From Monoraphidium neglectum (Eukaryota > Chlorophyta > Chlorophyceae > Sphaeropleales > Selenastraceae), in contig NW_014012303.1 of the NCBI RefSeq assembly GCF_000611645.1, positions 1 through 15,070 on the forward strand: DNA of 15,070 nt, given 5' to 3'. Made by a program: the position numbers and the translations under genes. Positions 1-8,635 of the stretch are shown here, one piece after another; position 1 is the stretch's first letter, and each line of letters starts with the position of its first letter. The notes beneath the pieces are model-generated. The model saw only the letters and a program-made list of their open reading frames with translations, searched no databases and was not told where the DNA came from.

Positions 1-2
1 CG

Positions 3-242
3 GCCGGGGCCGTGGGGGCCCTCGACGGCGGCGCCGGCACGAGCGGGGCCGGCGGCGCGTGGGGGCTGCGCGCGGGGGCGGGTTCGCGCGGCGCCGCGTC
101 CCCCCGGGATGTGCAGTCGTTCAAGGTGCGCGTGAGCGACTCCGGCAACACCAGCAGCGACGAGGAGCCGGCGGGCAGCCCGCAGCTGGAGCAGCGGCAA
201 CCACTGCTGCCGTCGCCCGGCGCGCGTGCGCTGCGCAAGTAA
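3..242 (+). CDS. 3' end of an unidentified gene (terminal exon, partial)
   Basis: A reading frame open from the left edge ends in TAA at 240-242. The first part is a Gly/Ala-rich low-complexity stretch. The last roughly 40 residues are less repetitive and include a Ser/Asp/Glu patch (SDSGNTSSDEEP) and the C-terminus LLPSPGARALRK. Third positions are almost all G or C, which fits coding sequence in this genome. The acidic serine patch resembles a casein-kinase-2 type site, but that is only a pattern. An acceptor-like CAG at 114-116 (GATGTGCAG/TCGTTC) means the true exon could start inside the window. The gene body lies to the left, so no product can be named. The probable 3' UTR runs to a TGTAA at 816-820. 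Confidence 0.55.
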   Translation, partial: AGAVGALDGGAGTSGAGGAWGLRAGAGSRGAASPRDVQSFKVRVSDSGNTSSDEEPAGSPQLEQRQPLLPSPGARALRK

Positions 243-922
243 CGGACGCCGTCCTCGCCGCCTCAACAGACGGCTGCGCTGCTGCCAGCCGCAACAGCCG
301 TGAGACGTGGGTGCGACGGAAGTTGCACCCTGCTCGCTCGGCGTGACGCGTGACGCATGAGAGCATGCAACAGCTTATGCTTCTGTATGCACATGTAGTG
401 CTTTGTCCCATTGCGCTTGCCTCACCCCCTTTCCTAGCGGTACGCCGTACAGCGCCTTGCCAACGCTGCGGCGCGAGACTGCTATGCACATACCGGCGAG
501 CGGCAAGCGACGCTGTGGCCCGCTGCTGCATTGAGCGGGGCTCTTGGCGCGGCTTTGCCTGACATTCTTCCTCCGTTCCGCAGCCTTGGCGCATCAAGAG
601 CAGGGCTAGTGGTCGCTTGCGCCGTCGCGAGCGCGCCTCACTTTGGCCCGGCTTTTGGGTGCATGCCGTGGCACCCGTACCCCCGCTCCAATTTGTACGT
701 CCACCACTTGGCTCTGTTTGTGGGGATCCGTTCACATGCGCATCCACATTCACGCCGAATCATGTGCCCATAGCTCTGTTCACAAACACCCGAGCTTCAC
801 ATGTGTAGATTGAAGTGTAAGATTGCCTGCACAACACGTCTACCTCTACACCTGGAACCGCTGTGCAAACCGCCTCGCCGCTGAGTCAGCAGCTGGCAAC
901 AAACTGTGAGGCAAGTGCAGCC
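243..922. other. Convergent 3' UTR / intergenic stretch
   Basis: This interval lies between the stop of the + strand gene at the left edge and the stop of the - strand gene at 923. Base composition is more even than in the flanking exons. Open frames in it are short or antisense and show no recognisable protein. It probably holds the 3' UTRs of both genes. One + strand TGTAA lies at 816-820. I found no TTACA (TGTAA on the - strand) for the opposing gene. Confidence 0.5.
816..820 (+). terminator. Probable poly(A) signal TGTAA
   Basis: TGTAA is the usual poly(A) signal in chlorophycean algae. This copy lies about 575 nt after the stop codon at 242, on the same strand and before the opposing gene's coding end. 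The spacing fits the long 3' UTRs known in this group. It is a single 5-mer, so chance occurrence is possible. Confidence 0.45.
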
Positions 923-2182
923 TCAGCTCACAAGTGCCTCCGGTTGTTTGCCGCCTGAGCCGGCCCCATTCACTTCAGGAACGCAATCACCATTTTGCTG
1001 CTGCTCAAGGGCCGCCCCCTCTTCAGCACAGCTTCTGTCCAGATCCTCCTCTTCCTCCGCTGCAGCCTCCTCCGCCGCCCCATCGTCGGCCGTCCTCCCG
1101 GCCCGCGTCAGCGCCGCTGCGACTGCCGCCCTCACCTCCCCCGCCGCACATGCCCGCCGTTGCGCATCGCGCCCGCGCCAGCCACGCATGAATGCGCGCG
1201 TGTGCCTTAGTGTGATGCTGCCTCCGCCAACCGACACATCCGCCTCGCTCTGAGCTTGCCGGTTTGCGGCCTCCACCATCGCCTGCGGCGGATGCCTGGT
1301 GCTGCAGCTGCCGTTTGGTGCAAGTGCAGGATCCAGGGAGCCGCGAATCAGCTCCTGCCCCAGCACGGCGGTGTGCCGCCGCTTGACTCGCCCTCCCCAA
1401 CTGCACACGCGCCCCGATGACAGCACCGCCCGCTCCCGCGCCCGCGCTGCCTCGCCCGCCGCCGCATCTCCGTCTGCGGCGTCTGCCGCTGCTGCGAGCG
1501 CCCTGATTCGGCGCAGGTCCTGGCGCAGCTGCTCGGCAGCTGCGTGCTGCCGGTGCACATCGTCCAGGGACGTCGAGGCTCGCTCTCCAGGGGTCAGGCT
1601 CCCAAGTGCTGGCGTGGTCGAAGAAGAGCTCGTGTGGGCCGTTCTGAGGGCCGCATGAGTGCCTCCTGCTGCAGCCCAGGCCGCTGCGCCCTTGGCGGCT
1701 TTGACGTGGGGTCCCCGTGCTGGGGATTGAAAATGGCTCGGCACAGGGTGCTGTGTTTGACAAATTGTGTAGGGGTGAGAGGGAGAGACGAGACAGGAAT
1801 TGGAACATGCGAAGGAATGCATAGTGCTAGCGGCCAGATCAAAAGGCGTTAGACAGCTGCCTGTCAAGACCCCGCGCTCCGCTGCCAGCGGCGCGCCATC
1901 GGCATGCGGGTTCAGCACAGGGCGGCGTCGCACCTTTGGCGCGCTCAGCGCTTGCAGGGAAGTGGCACCCCCCGCATGCCTGCACGCGCCGACCGTCAGG
2001 CCCCGCAGGGGGCTATACAGCATTGCCTCTGGGGCCTTGCACAGGCCCCCAAGCCGCTTGTCTGCCGCTGTGCCGGCGGCGCTGCAGCTCTTGGGTCGCG
2101 ACAGCAGGACGACCTGAGGCCTTGGCGGCGGCGTCGTTACAAGCGCACCTCTTACACGGCACGGCCGCTCATCTTCAACCAT
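923..2182 (-). CDS. Unidentified protein with helical, charged C-terminal half
   Basis: The - strand frame from ATG (2182-2180) to TGA (925-923) is open for 419 codons. No known domain is recognised. The first about 110 residues are basic and Ser/Thr/Pro-containing. The middle (around residues 205-250) is Ala/Arg/Glu-rich and likely helical or coiled coil (DDVHRQHAAAEQLRQDLRRI). The C-terminal third has an Arg-rich segment (FMRGWRGRDAQRR) and an acidic run (AAEEEEDLDRS). Introns are possible inside the open frame. A good donor, GTAAGA, follows nine codons from the ATG (near 2155). A second candidate intron, starting GTTCCAATTCC near 1805 and ending CCCCAG near 1725, would remove a stretch that reads poorly as protein. 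The C-terminal half (below about 1720) is the most secure part. The gene is divergent from the GNAT gene. Confidence 0.55.
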   Translation of the reverse strand: MVEDERPCRVRGALVTTPPPRPQVVLLSRPKSCSAAGTAADKRLGGLCKAPEAMLYSPLRGLTVGACRHAGGATSLQALSAPKVRRRPVLNPHADGAPLAAERGVLTGSCLTPFDLAASTMHSFACSNSCLVSPSHPYTICQTQHPVPSHFQSPARGPHVKAAKGAAAWAAAGGTHAALRTAHTSSSSTTPALGSLTPGERASTSLDDVHRQHAAAEQLRQDLRRIRALAAAADAADGDAAAGEAARARERAVLSSGRVCSWGGRVKRRHTAVLGQELIRGSLDPALAPNGSCSTRHPPQAMVEAANRQAQSEADVSVGGGSITLRHTRAFMRGWRGRDAQRRACAAGEVRAAVAAALTRAGRTADDGAAEEAAAEEEEDLDRSCAEEGAALEQQQNGDCVPEVNGAGSGGKQPEALVS

Positions 2183-2715
2183 CTAGTACTGTATCGATTT
2201 CTTTGGATCTTCGGTTTGATCGCTGTGTTACGTATATGGATTGCGCGATTCAGCCTCTCGGCAATCGCAGGAATCGCAGCTGGTATTCAGACGTGTTACT
2301 CATTTCAAGACTGACACCGTGTACCCTTCAATGCCACGCCGTGATCACTGTGCCAGGTAGTGGTGCAGTCAAACATGCAGTCAGCCGAGAGCAGCTCCAA
2401 GGTAAAGTGCGCATGTGTTCATGCAGGACACATTAGAGATTCAATTGGTATTTTATGTGTCACAACCGTAAGCCGTGGTCATACGAGGCGGTTCGGCAGC
2501 CACACACGTGTCACCAAGCGGCGTCACCCTGGAAGCGGGTGCCGCGCAAGCACAAGAGAGGGCACGTACTTATCGCATGTCAAATGAAGAACATTTGATA
2601 AGCCTGAACCGTCAACACTTTACAGAGGAACGAGCGGCAATTACGCTGGCAAACTTGCGATCTACGCTGTGACATCACGCTTCAGGCATCGCATAGGGTT
2701 GAGAACATCACACAC
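2183..2715. promoter_or_regulatory. Divergent promoter region between the 923-2182 gene and the GNAT gene
   Basis: These 533 bases separate two start codons pointing away from each other, so they should hold both promoters and 5' UTRs. The interval is clearly less GC-rich than the exons and has no long open frame. No canonical TATA box or repeated element stands out at a convincing distance from either start. In the GNAT frame there are stops TGA, TAA and TGA at 2596-2610, after which 2716 is the first in-frame ATG. Confidence 0.5.
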
Positions 2716-4153
2716 ATGCGTTCATTGGAAGGTGGACCCTCGCGGAGCTCTGGAGCAGCGCTCAGACCAACGCGTGGCTCGGTAGCAAGTCCATTCGGCC
2801 TTGCACTGCGCTCGATTGGACGTCCAAGCGATCTCACCTCGAGGGCTAGGCGCCGCTCGGCATGCGTAGTGACAGTGCACGCAGCAGGTGAGCGACGGGT
2901 GCCTGTTGCAGCAGTGTGTGCATGAGCATCTGGACCATGTCAAGCCGTGTGCAGGAGTGCGCGCACACGGTCGAGCTGCAGGCCCGCGGCCAGCACCAAC
3001 GCTGATGTGGCCCATGTTTAATGATGACCCGCAGCGGACGGGATCAGCGTCGGCAAGGCCGCCTGGGTCGAGCGCGGCCCCGGCGGCGTGCCGCCTGCTC
3101 CAGGCATCACTAAAACCGATGACGACTTTCAGCAGCTGGGCGTTGAATTCCTCTCCTCCGCGGATGGCATAGATTTGTCTGAGCTCAATGAATTGTTCGA
3201 AAAGGCGAGCGGCGGCGGTTGCCGTGGAGGGCATCAGAGGGGTCCGGCAAGGGCGCCAAGTGACGTGCGCGACTGCTGGCGCGCTTGCTCATGCCTCGGC
3301 ATTGCGCTGGAATGCGGCCTGCGGCGCCCCTCTTGCCAGAATTGTGCTGTTGGCAGTAATACTCCATTTGCAGAGTGATTAAAGCACTCAATCCTTCCCC
3401 AACCCCAGCACGACCGCTACTCGCAGCGAGTTGCAACCTGCAGGTTGCTCACTCCCCCACCGCCACCCCACCCCCATCCCCCACAAAGGTGGGGTTCCCG
3501 CGGCGCGAGCCCGCGCGGCTGCGAGTGGCCCTGGAGAACACGCACCGAATCGTCTGGGTGCGCTCAAGCAAGCAGAGCCGCGTGGCGCGGCTGGGGCAGC
3601 TGCTGGGCTTCGCGCGGGCCACCAGGTGCGGGCGGCTGCAACAGCGGCGTTGCCCTCCAAATGACTGCTGGCTTGTTCTCTGGCTGCCGAGCTGGCATCG
3701 TGCAGGCCCCTCCTGAGACCATGCGGTCGTTTTGGCATGCTGCCGCTCCGTACATCGGAGGAGCCCCACAGCGCTCTCGCTGCCCCACCCGAGGACTGGA
3801 AGCGGGGTGCGTTTCACAGCACTGCTCGCTGGCACAGCATGTGAACGCAGCAGACGTCTGCACTAGTGCACTCGCATGCCAGGGTCCAATGCTCTCGCAA
3901 AGACTGAAGCACTGGAAAACACATCTATTCGTTGCCTGCACCCCCTCACGGCACGTCCCAGTGACGGCGTATTCAGCGCGACCATCTGGGATGTCGCGGT
4001 TGCGCCCGCCTGGCAGCGCAGCGGACTGGGGCGCGCCATGATGGAGCGGCTGACGGCGGGGCTGGTGGAGGACGGAATACCCACCATCACGCTGTACGCG
4101 GAGCCCAAGGTGTGCGAAACTGCACACGCATATGCACGCACACATGCTCGCGC

Positions 4154-4201
<48 letters not shown>

Positions 4202-4459
4202 GCACGCACGCACGCACGCACACATACATGCACGCGCACACACGCACGCACGCACGCACGCACACACACACATTCACACACGCGCACGCGCGCGCACGCA
4301 CGTGCACCTCGTGCGCTGCCGCAATTCTTGCTGCAGGTGGTGGGCATGTACCGCAAGCTGGGCTTCAGATCTGACGTGGATGGCATCAAGGGGATGGCAT
4401 TCCAGCGAAAGGGTGGCCCCAAGGACCAGCTGCAGCGGGCGCCCGCCAGCCGGCGGTGA
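2716..4459 (+). CDS. Plastid GNAT-family N-acetyltransferase (plant GNAT/NSI/SNAT type)
   Basis: Transfers an acetyl group from acetyl-CoA to an amine. Plant relatives act in the chloroplast as protein N-alpha/lysine acetyltransferases, and some are described as serotonin N-acetyltransferases. Exons: 2716-2887, 3104-3204 (or from 3035), 3489-3625, 3962-4109, 4337-4459; phases all agree. The product is 226 residues, or 249 with the longer exon 2. Residues 1-57 are a Ser/Arg-rich, acid-poor transit peptide ending VVTVHAA. Family landmarks are all present: IDLSELNELFEKVGFPRR across the exon 2/3 joint, GFARATSDG across exons 3/4, ATIWDVAV, the acetyl-CoA loop Q155-R-S-G-L-G160, the ITLYAEPK strand, and MYRKLGF followed by DGIKGM near the C-terminus. 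The start is the first ATG after in-frame stops. The exon 2/3 intron appears to be GC-AG, and the last intron holds a long CA/CG tract. The substrate cannot be read from the sequence. No TGTAA was found downstream. Confidence 0.87.
3205..3488 (+). other. Probable GC-AG intron of the GNAT gene
   Basis: Exon 2 ends GAAAAG and the next bases are GCGAGC, which matches the pattern of GC donors (AG/GCAAGT-like). The acceptor is CCCACAAAG at 3480-3488, after a C-rich tract. This joint gives ELFEK/VGFPRR, exactly the length expected in the plant family. The nearest in-phase GT donor (3265) would insert 20 Gly/Arg-rich residues into this conserved stretch. Confidence 0.7.
4156..4307 (+). repeat. Long (CA)n / (CGCA)n microsatellite tract inside the last GNAT intron
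   Basis: Twenty-one AC dinucleotides (4156-4197) are followed by ACGC tetramers, more CA, and CG-rich alternation. Purine-pyrimidine alternation is perfect for 118 bases (4156-4273). It breaks at TT/TC (4273-4275) and then continues for 33 bases (4275-4307). The tract fills most of the 227-nt intron 4110-4336 and stops just before the acceptor CTTGCTGCAG. Such sequence is prone to length change and to Z-DNA formation. Confidence 0.95.
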
Positions 4460-5485
4460 CAGCAGCAGCCCAGCCCCAGCGCGCCGCCCTTGCGAGGCCC
4501 CCGCGCAGGCGCCGACCAGGCATCGGCGCGCGCGCACCGACGCTTTGCCGGGGCTGGGGCTGGCTCTTGCGCCTGTTTGCTGGCTTTGCGCTGGCGGCTA
4601 AGTGTATCTGAAAGCCAATCCGTCCCTCGACTGGCAACTTAGAGAGTGATGCTTTCGCTGCGTTGACACATGTTACGTTGGTTAGTGGACGGCGCCGCCG
4701 CACCATGCGCAGCCGCCGTGCATAACAGGCGGCAGCGGTCGAAAACAAGCACGATAAAGGGAATCAAAGAATTAAGAGCAGGTGCAGACAGGCTGTTTGT
4801 GCCGTGGGGGTTGACGAGCCATGTGGTGGGAGCTAACGAGCCATGCAAGAAAGATGGAAGGAAGAGTGCCTGTGGAAAAGCTACGGCCTGCTGCAGGCCA
4901 TGCAGTGCGGCGCCCCGACCACGCCACATGTTCCGATACGGCGTGCCGCGACACAACCAGGCCCGCAGCCGCAGCAGGCACTCGCGCAGCGACCGCATCA
5001 TAGATGGGTGTGCACGCCCGGGCAGGGGTTGCGCGGCAAGCTCAGCGCCGCGGCCTCCCGCAGGGCACCTCGCATCACGAGCAGGAGCTTGCGCTGCACC
5101 CGCAGGCGCTTCCGATGGGTGGCTGATCGCGACAGATGCCGCGGCCTGCGGATGCTTGCTGCTGATGATGACCATAAGACAGGAGCCACACCACTGTGCT
5201 GCTGGCGGCACAAACGTCGCCTCACCACAGTTGCCGGGCACCACGCCCTCCATCTGCCACGGCCATCAATGCACCCCCAGTTGCCAGCCGGCACACCCTG
5301 AGGCGCGCAACGCTCGGCCGCAGCGCCGGCCGGGACACCCGTGCGACGATGGGCGCCGCTCTCTGCTGCACCACGGCCCATGCCAGCGCCGCCGCCGCCG
5401 TCGCCGCCGCTGCCATGTAGGCAGCGCTGCAGGCCACAGCCCCGGGTGTGCGCCCTGGCACCGCTGGCGGTGCCCCGCCGCCGCC
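4460..5485. other. Convergent 3' region without a convincing gene
   Basis: This interval lies between the stop codons of the GNAT (+) and TRXz (-) genes. A 348-codon + strand frame (4670-5716) runs into the antisense of the last TRXz exon, and a 204-codon - strand frame (4639-5253) overlaps it. Neither shows a domain, and both read as Arg/Ala/Cys/His-rich chance translations of GC-rich DNA. The region most likely holds two long 3' UTRs. I saw no TGTAA on the + strand and no TTACA on the - strand here. Confidence 0.45.
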
Positions 5486-6922
5486 TCAGGCCACCATCAA
5501 GTCCTTCTTGAGGATGTTCTTAATCGTCTCCGCCGTCATGAGCCCCTCGGACCGCAGCGCGGGCTTGCTGTCGTCGGTGCCGATGAAGATCATCGTGGGC
5601 AGGCCGGCGATCTGATTTTGGGGGCAGGGTGGAGAAAGGGGGGGGGGAGCGGAAAGCGTGGCCGGCGGCGCGTGGGTCAGGCAATGACTGCAAGCGGAGG
5701 CGGCCGGGACACTTAGCATACATCACAGCATTTGAAGCCGGGTCTCGAGGGTACACCACAACTGTTTGCGCATCCACGAATGTGCACACAAGTATGTGGC
5801 ACCCGGGCGCACGGGCGCACGCACGTGTACACGCCCTCACAAACACCCAACCAGGCACCTGCAGCTGTGACGCAAGCTCGGGGTTCTCATCCACGTCGAG
5901 CTTCAAGATGTCCACCTTGTCCCCCATCTCCTCCGCAACCTGCGGAACAAGACCGGGCCACGCGGCGCTCATAGTGAGAGTTGGGCAGGCCGTCCGGCGG
6001 GGGCGGGACGCGGGCGCAGGCGTAGGTGCTGGGGGACCTGGGCCGGGGGTGGGTGCTGGCCCGGGCCGTGGCGTCAAACGCCGCACAGCATGCAAGGTGT
6101 GTTCACAGGGGGAGTAGCCGCGAGGTGGGGCAGCGCTGCGGCCCTGCCTGCAAGCTCCTCATTGCAACCGCCGCTCGACGGCGCGACGACTGTGCGCCGC
6201 CAGGTGCAGCGGCAGAGCCAGTGCCAAGTGCACACGGCTTCAGGCGGAATGCGTGTCCCTTTGCATGTTTGGGTGGCAGCCGCTATGGACGCATGTAACG
6301 CACCTTTTCGAGCTCCTGCGCCAGCAGCAGGCACGGCCCGCACCACGTGGCTGCGCGCGCGACGTGGCATGCGGGGGTCATGTGGCGCGGGGGCTGCTGC
6401 GAGGGGCACACGTGTCGCGTGCATGCATCCATGCGTGCCACGAAGCCCGGTCCAGCGCAATAGGCACGCGCCGTCGAACGCGATGCATTGCCGTCGGTTC
6501 ATACTCCGTCGCCGCCTCACCGAAAAAGTCGACAAGAATGGCCTTGTCGCGGTTGGCAATGGCCACCTCGAGCTCCTCAGGGGTCACCTTCTGGACCTGC
6601 AGCAGCCACACACGGCCCAAGCCATGCGGGGTGCGTCGTGCGGCGCAGGTCACCATTGGGAGGCAGCGGCGGCGGCGCGGCAGGGGTCGATCATGCAGTC
6701 CTTCGTTCAAGGCGCGGGCATGGTCAGGCGGCACACCAATCCAGACGAGCTGTATTCGGCCCATGTGATTCCGAGGGGACTCACTTTGCCTGCATGAGCA
6801 AGCACTGCCCGAGCAGGGCGAGCAAGGCCCTGGCTGCGCGGGACCGCCAAGACGTTGTGCAGGCGTGCTCTCTGCTGGAGCTGCCTGCTGCTGCTGGAGA
6901 GGTTGCTGCGCTGGGCCAGCAT
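5486..6922 (-). CDS. TRXz: Chloroplast thioredoxin z (CITRX-like)
   Basis: Thiol-disulfide oxidoreductase of the plastid stroma. In plants TRXz is a component of the plastid-encoded RNA polymerase and binds fructokinase-like proteins. Exons on the - strand: 6922-6785, 6596-6521, 6350-6304, 5939-5859, 5611-5486, all GT-AG and in phase, giving 155 residues. Residues 1-46 are a Ser/Gln/Arg-rich transit peptide (start ACAATGCTG; donor GTGAGT). The thioredoxin fold follows: PEELEVAIANRDKAILVDFF with buried D69, active site W74-C-G-P-C78, then LLLAQELEKVAEEM, KLDVDENPELASQLQ, and the cis-Pro loop IAGLPT (P119). AQELE after the active site and the C-terminal SKPALRSEGL stretch match plant TRXz better than m-, f-, x- or y-type thioredoxins. 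The last intron's pyrimidine tract contains C10 (5638-5647 on the + strand). The symbol is assigned by motif similarity only. Confidence 0.92.
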
Positions 6923-8635
6923 TGTGCGAGCGGAACCTTTCTTGTTCAAGCGATCGCAGCAGCAGACCCTGCAGCGTGACAGACGACTATTGACTATTTG
7001 AACGAAGTATTAACACAACGCATATGATCAATAAGGACAGGGGCCCTCCAGCATATAACGAGAGCCAGTGCGGGCGGGTTTCGTGGTGCCTATCCACCGT
7101 ATGAAGCGACAACCAGATATGCTGCAGAATCCAGATTATATAATAACCATATGAGCAGGGCCGTGTCCAGGCTGACGGCCGCCTCCCCTGGCGTACCTGG
7201 CCCTGGTCGACCACACAGTGGACACCTCAACGACAGTGCCCTGCACCTCATGCAGTTGTGATGCACCTGTGAGCAAGAATAGCGCACCAGGGCCCCTGAA
7301 GCGTCCTGTTTGGTTGGGTGTTCTGGCCCAAAGCTCATCCTACAAATGAGCGCCCCAGCATGGTCACGAGCTGCAGCTGCCCATGCAAGATGGGCTGCAA
7401 GATGTGCACTGGTTGGGGCCACACCGGTCGGCTGGCAAATACTGGAGTTGCACACCTCGAGAGCAAAAGCAAACATGGAAGAGCTGATTTGCCTGATTCC
7501 GTGCAAAATCATGGATTTCAGTCACCGCAACACCTGGTGGTGTTGGCGCCAGGCCGCTGATGTCCCGCAGGACGCAAAACATCCGAATGAGTGGGTTACA
7601 CTATGTCACAAGCTTGTTGTAGGGCGGCTTCTAAAGCCTGGGCCATGATTCTGGCTTGTATCGTCGCAGTCTGCACATAAGCCCATCCTGGAGGCAGTCC
7701 GCTCCGGTCTGGTTGCAAGGTTGTCACGGCGTCTCACCTTGCAAGCCGAGCAGCCGTTTGGACATACACCGCATTAAAGCTATACCCCAAGCAAGGCGTA
7801 CAGCCCACCAGCAAAGGACCTGGGATACCGAAGGGGTGAGAACGGGCCGGGCTGCTGCCAACGCCGACTGCGGCCAAAAACTTTCAACAAAGAAGATACA
7901 CTATCCGCTCATAACAAACCAGCAGATGTGGCGGACCGTTCCATTCGCGAGTCCAGTCCACTTTCCTTGCAAGTAGTTGTTCGTTGCGGAGACCAGCACT
8001 CCTTGTGGTGACATTGATGTGGGCGGAGACCAGGGGGCGGAGACGGGCAGGCACAGGCGCCGCTTGGGGGCCAGTTCTTCCCGGCGGCCCGGGTGTCTCG
8101 ACGTCTAACCTATGTTGAATCAAACGGACCCATCTTCTGAAACAAATTGACAGTGCAGAGGGGCCGCGGTCAAAGCGGGGACGTTGGTTGGATGGCGTAA
8201 ACCTCGCCCTCCGCGGTGCAGCCTCAGGCAAACGGAATATATAGCGCTCATAGGATCAGCACAACGCCTTCCCAGCAGCCCATCATCAGGTGAACACCTC
8301 CCCGCAGCGAACTTGGTTGGCTCATTGGCCACGATCGCGAGCCTCCACGGGCGTAGAAGGATCGTGTGCATTTATCTAATTGCGCTACTATCGCGTGCCG
8401 CACAGGGCGCAAGGCAAGCTTGCCCGTCCGGCGTGCCGCTTTGGCGGGGCACACTGTCACTGAGCAGCTTGACTTGGCAGCTCGCTCGAATGATGGCGGC
8501 TCGGCCTCAGTAGGGCACGCTGGCAGTCACTCAGGACACCTGAACGGCAGTGGCAGCTCGGGCGGTGAGTGGGCTGTGTGTGCGAGCACTGGTCAACCCG
8601 CACCTCGAGACGCGGCAGAAGTGGTCGTGCCTGCC
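6923..8635. promoter_or_regulatory. Divergent intergenic region between TRXz and the Gln/Ala-rich protein gene
   Basis: This interval should contain the TRXz promoter (left) and the promoter, 5' UTR and possibly 5' exons of the + strand gene (right). GC is visibly lower than in the exons, with AT-rich patches such as 6985-7030 and 7125-7155. The 8-mer GCGGAGAC occurs three times between about 7985 and 8045 and could be a regulatory element. From 8357 the right part is open in frame with the following gene but has no ATG before 8636. Short frames on both strands, including a Cys-rich one at 7360-7560, are not convincing genes. Confidence 0.45.

Noticed and set aside
3564..4307. 247-codon - strand frame rich in Cys-Val/Ala-Cys repeats
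   Set aside because: The repeats are the (CA)n/(CG)n tract read in reverse, and the rest is antisense to verified GNAT exons.
4639..5253. 204-codon - strand open frame downstream of TRXz
   Set aside because: No domain and poor protein-like composition; it lies in the expected TRXz 3' UTR and overlaps the + strand frame.
5638..5647. Run of ten G as a possible G-quadruplex or regulatory site
   Set aside because: On the TRXz coding strand it is a C-run in the pyrimidine tract before the last exon, which explains it adequately.
4670..5716. 348-codon + strand open frame
   Set aside because: It covers the antisense of the last TRXz exon and part of its intron, has no recognisable domain, and has an Arg/His/Cys-rich composition typical of chance frames in GC-rich DNA.
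5520..6095. 191-codon - strand frame as a single-exon thioredoxin-like protein
   Set aside because: It joins TRXz exon 4 to intron sequence on both sides; correct splicing restores the continuous thioredoxin fold.
7596..7600. TTACA as a - strand poly(A) signal
   Set aside because: No - strand gene ends near it; TRXz starts to its left and is transcribed away from it.
7986..8045. Three GCGGAGAC copies as a CRISPR-like or iteron array
   Set aside because: The units are only 8 bases with unequal spacing; at most a minor promoter element.
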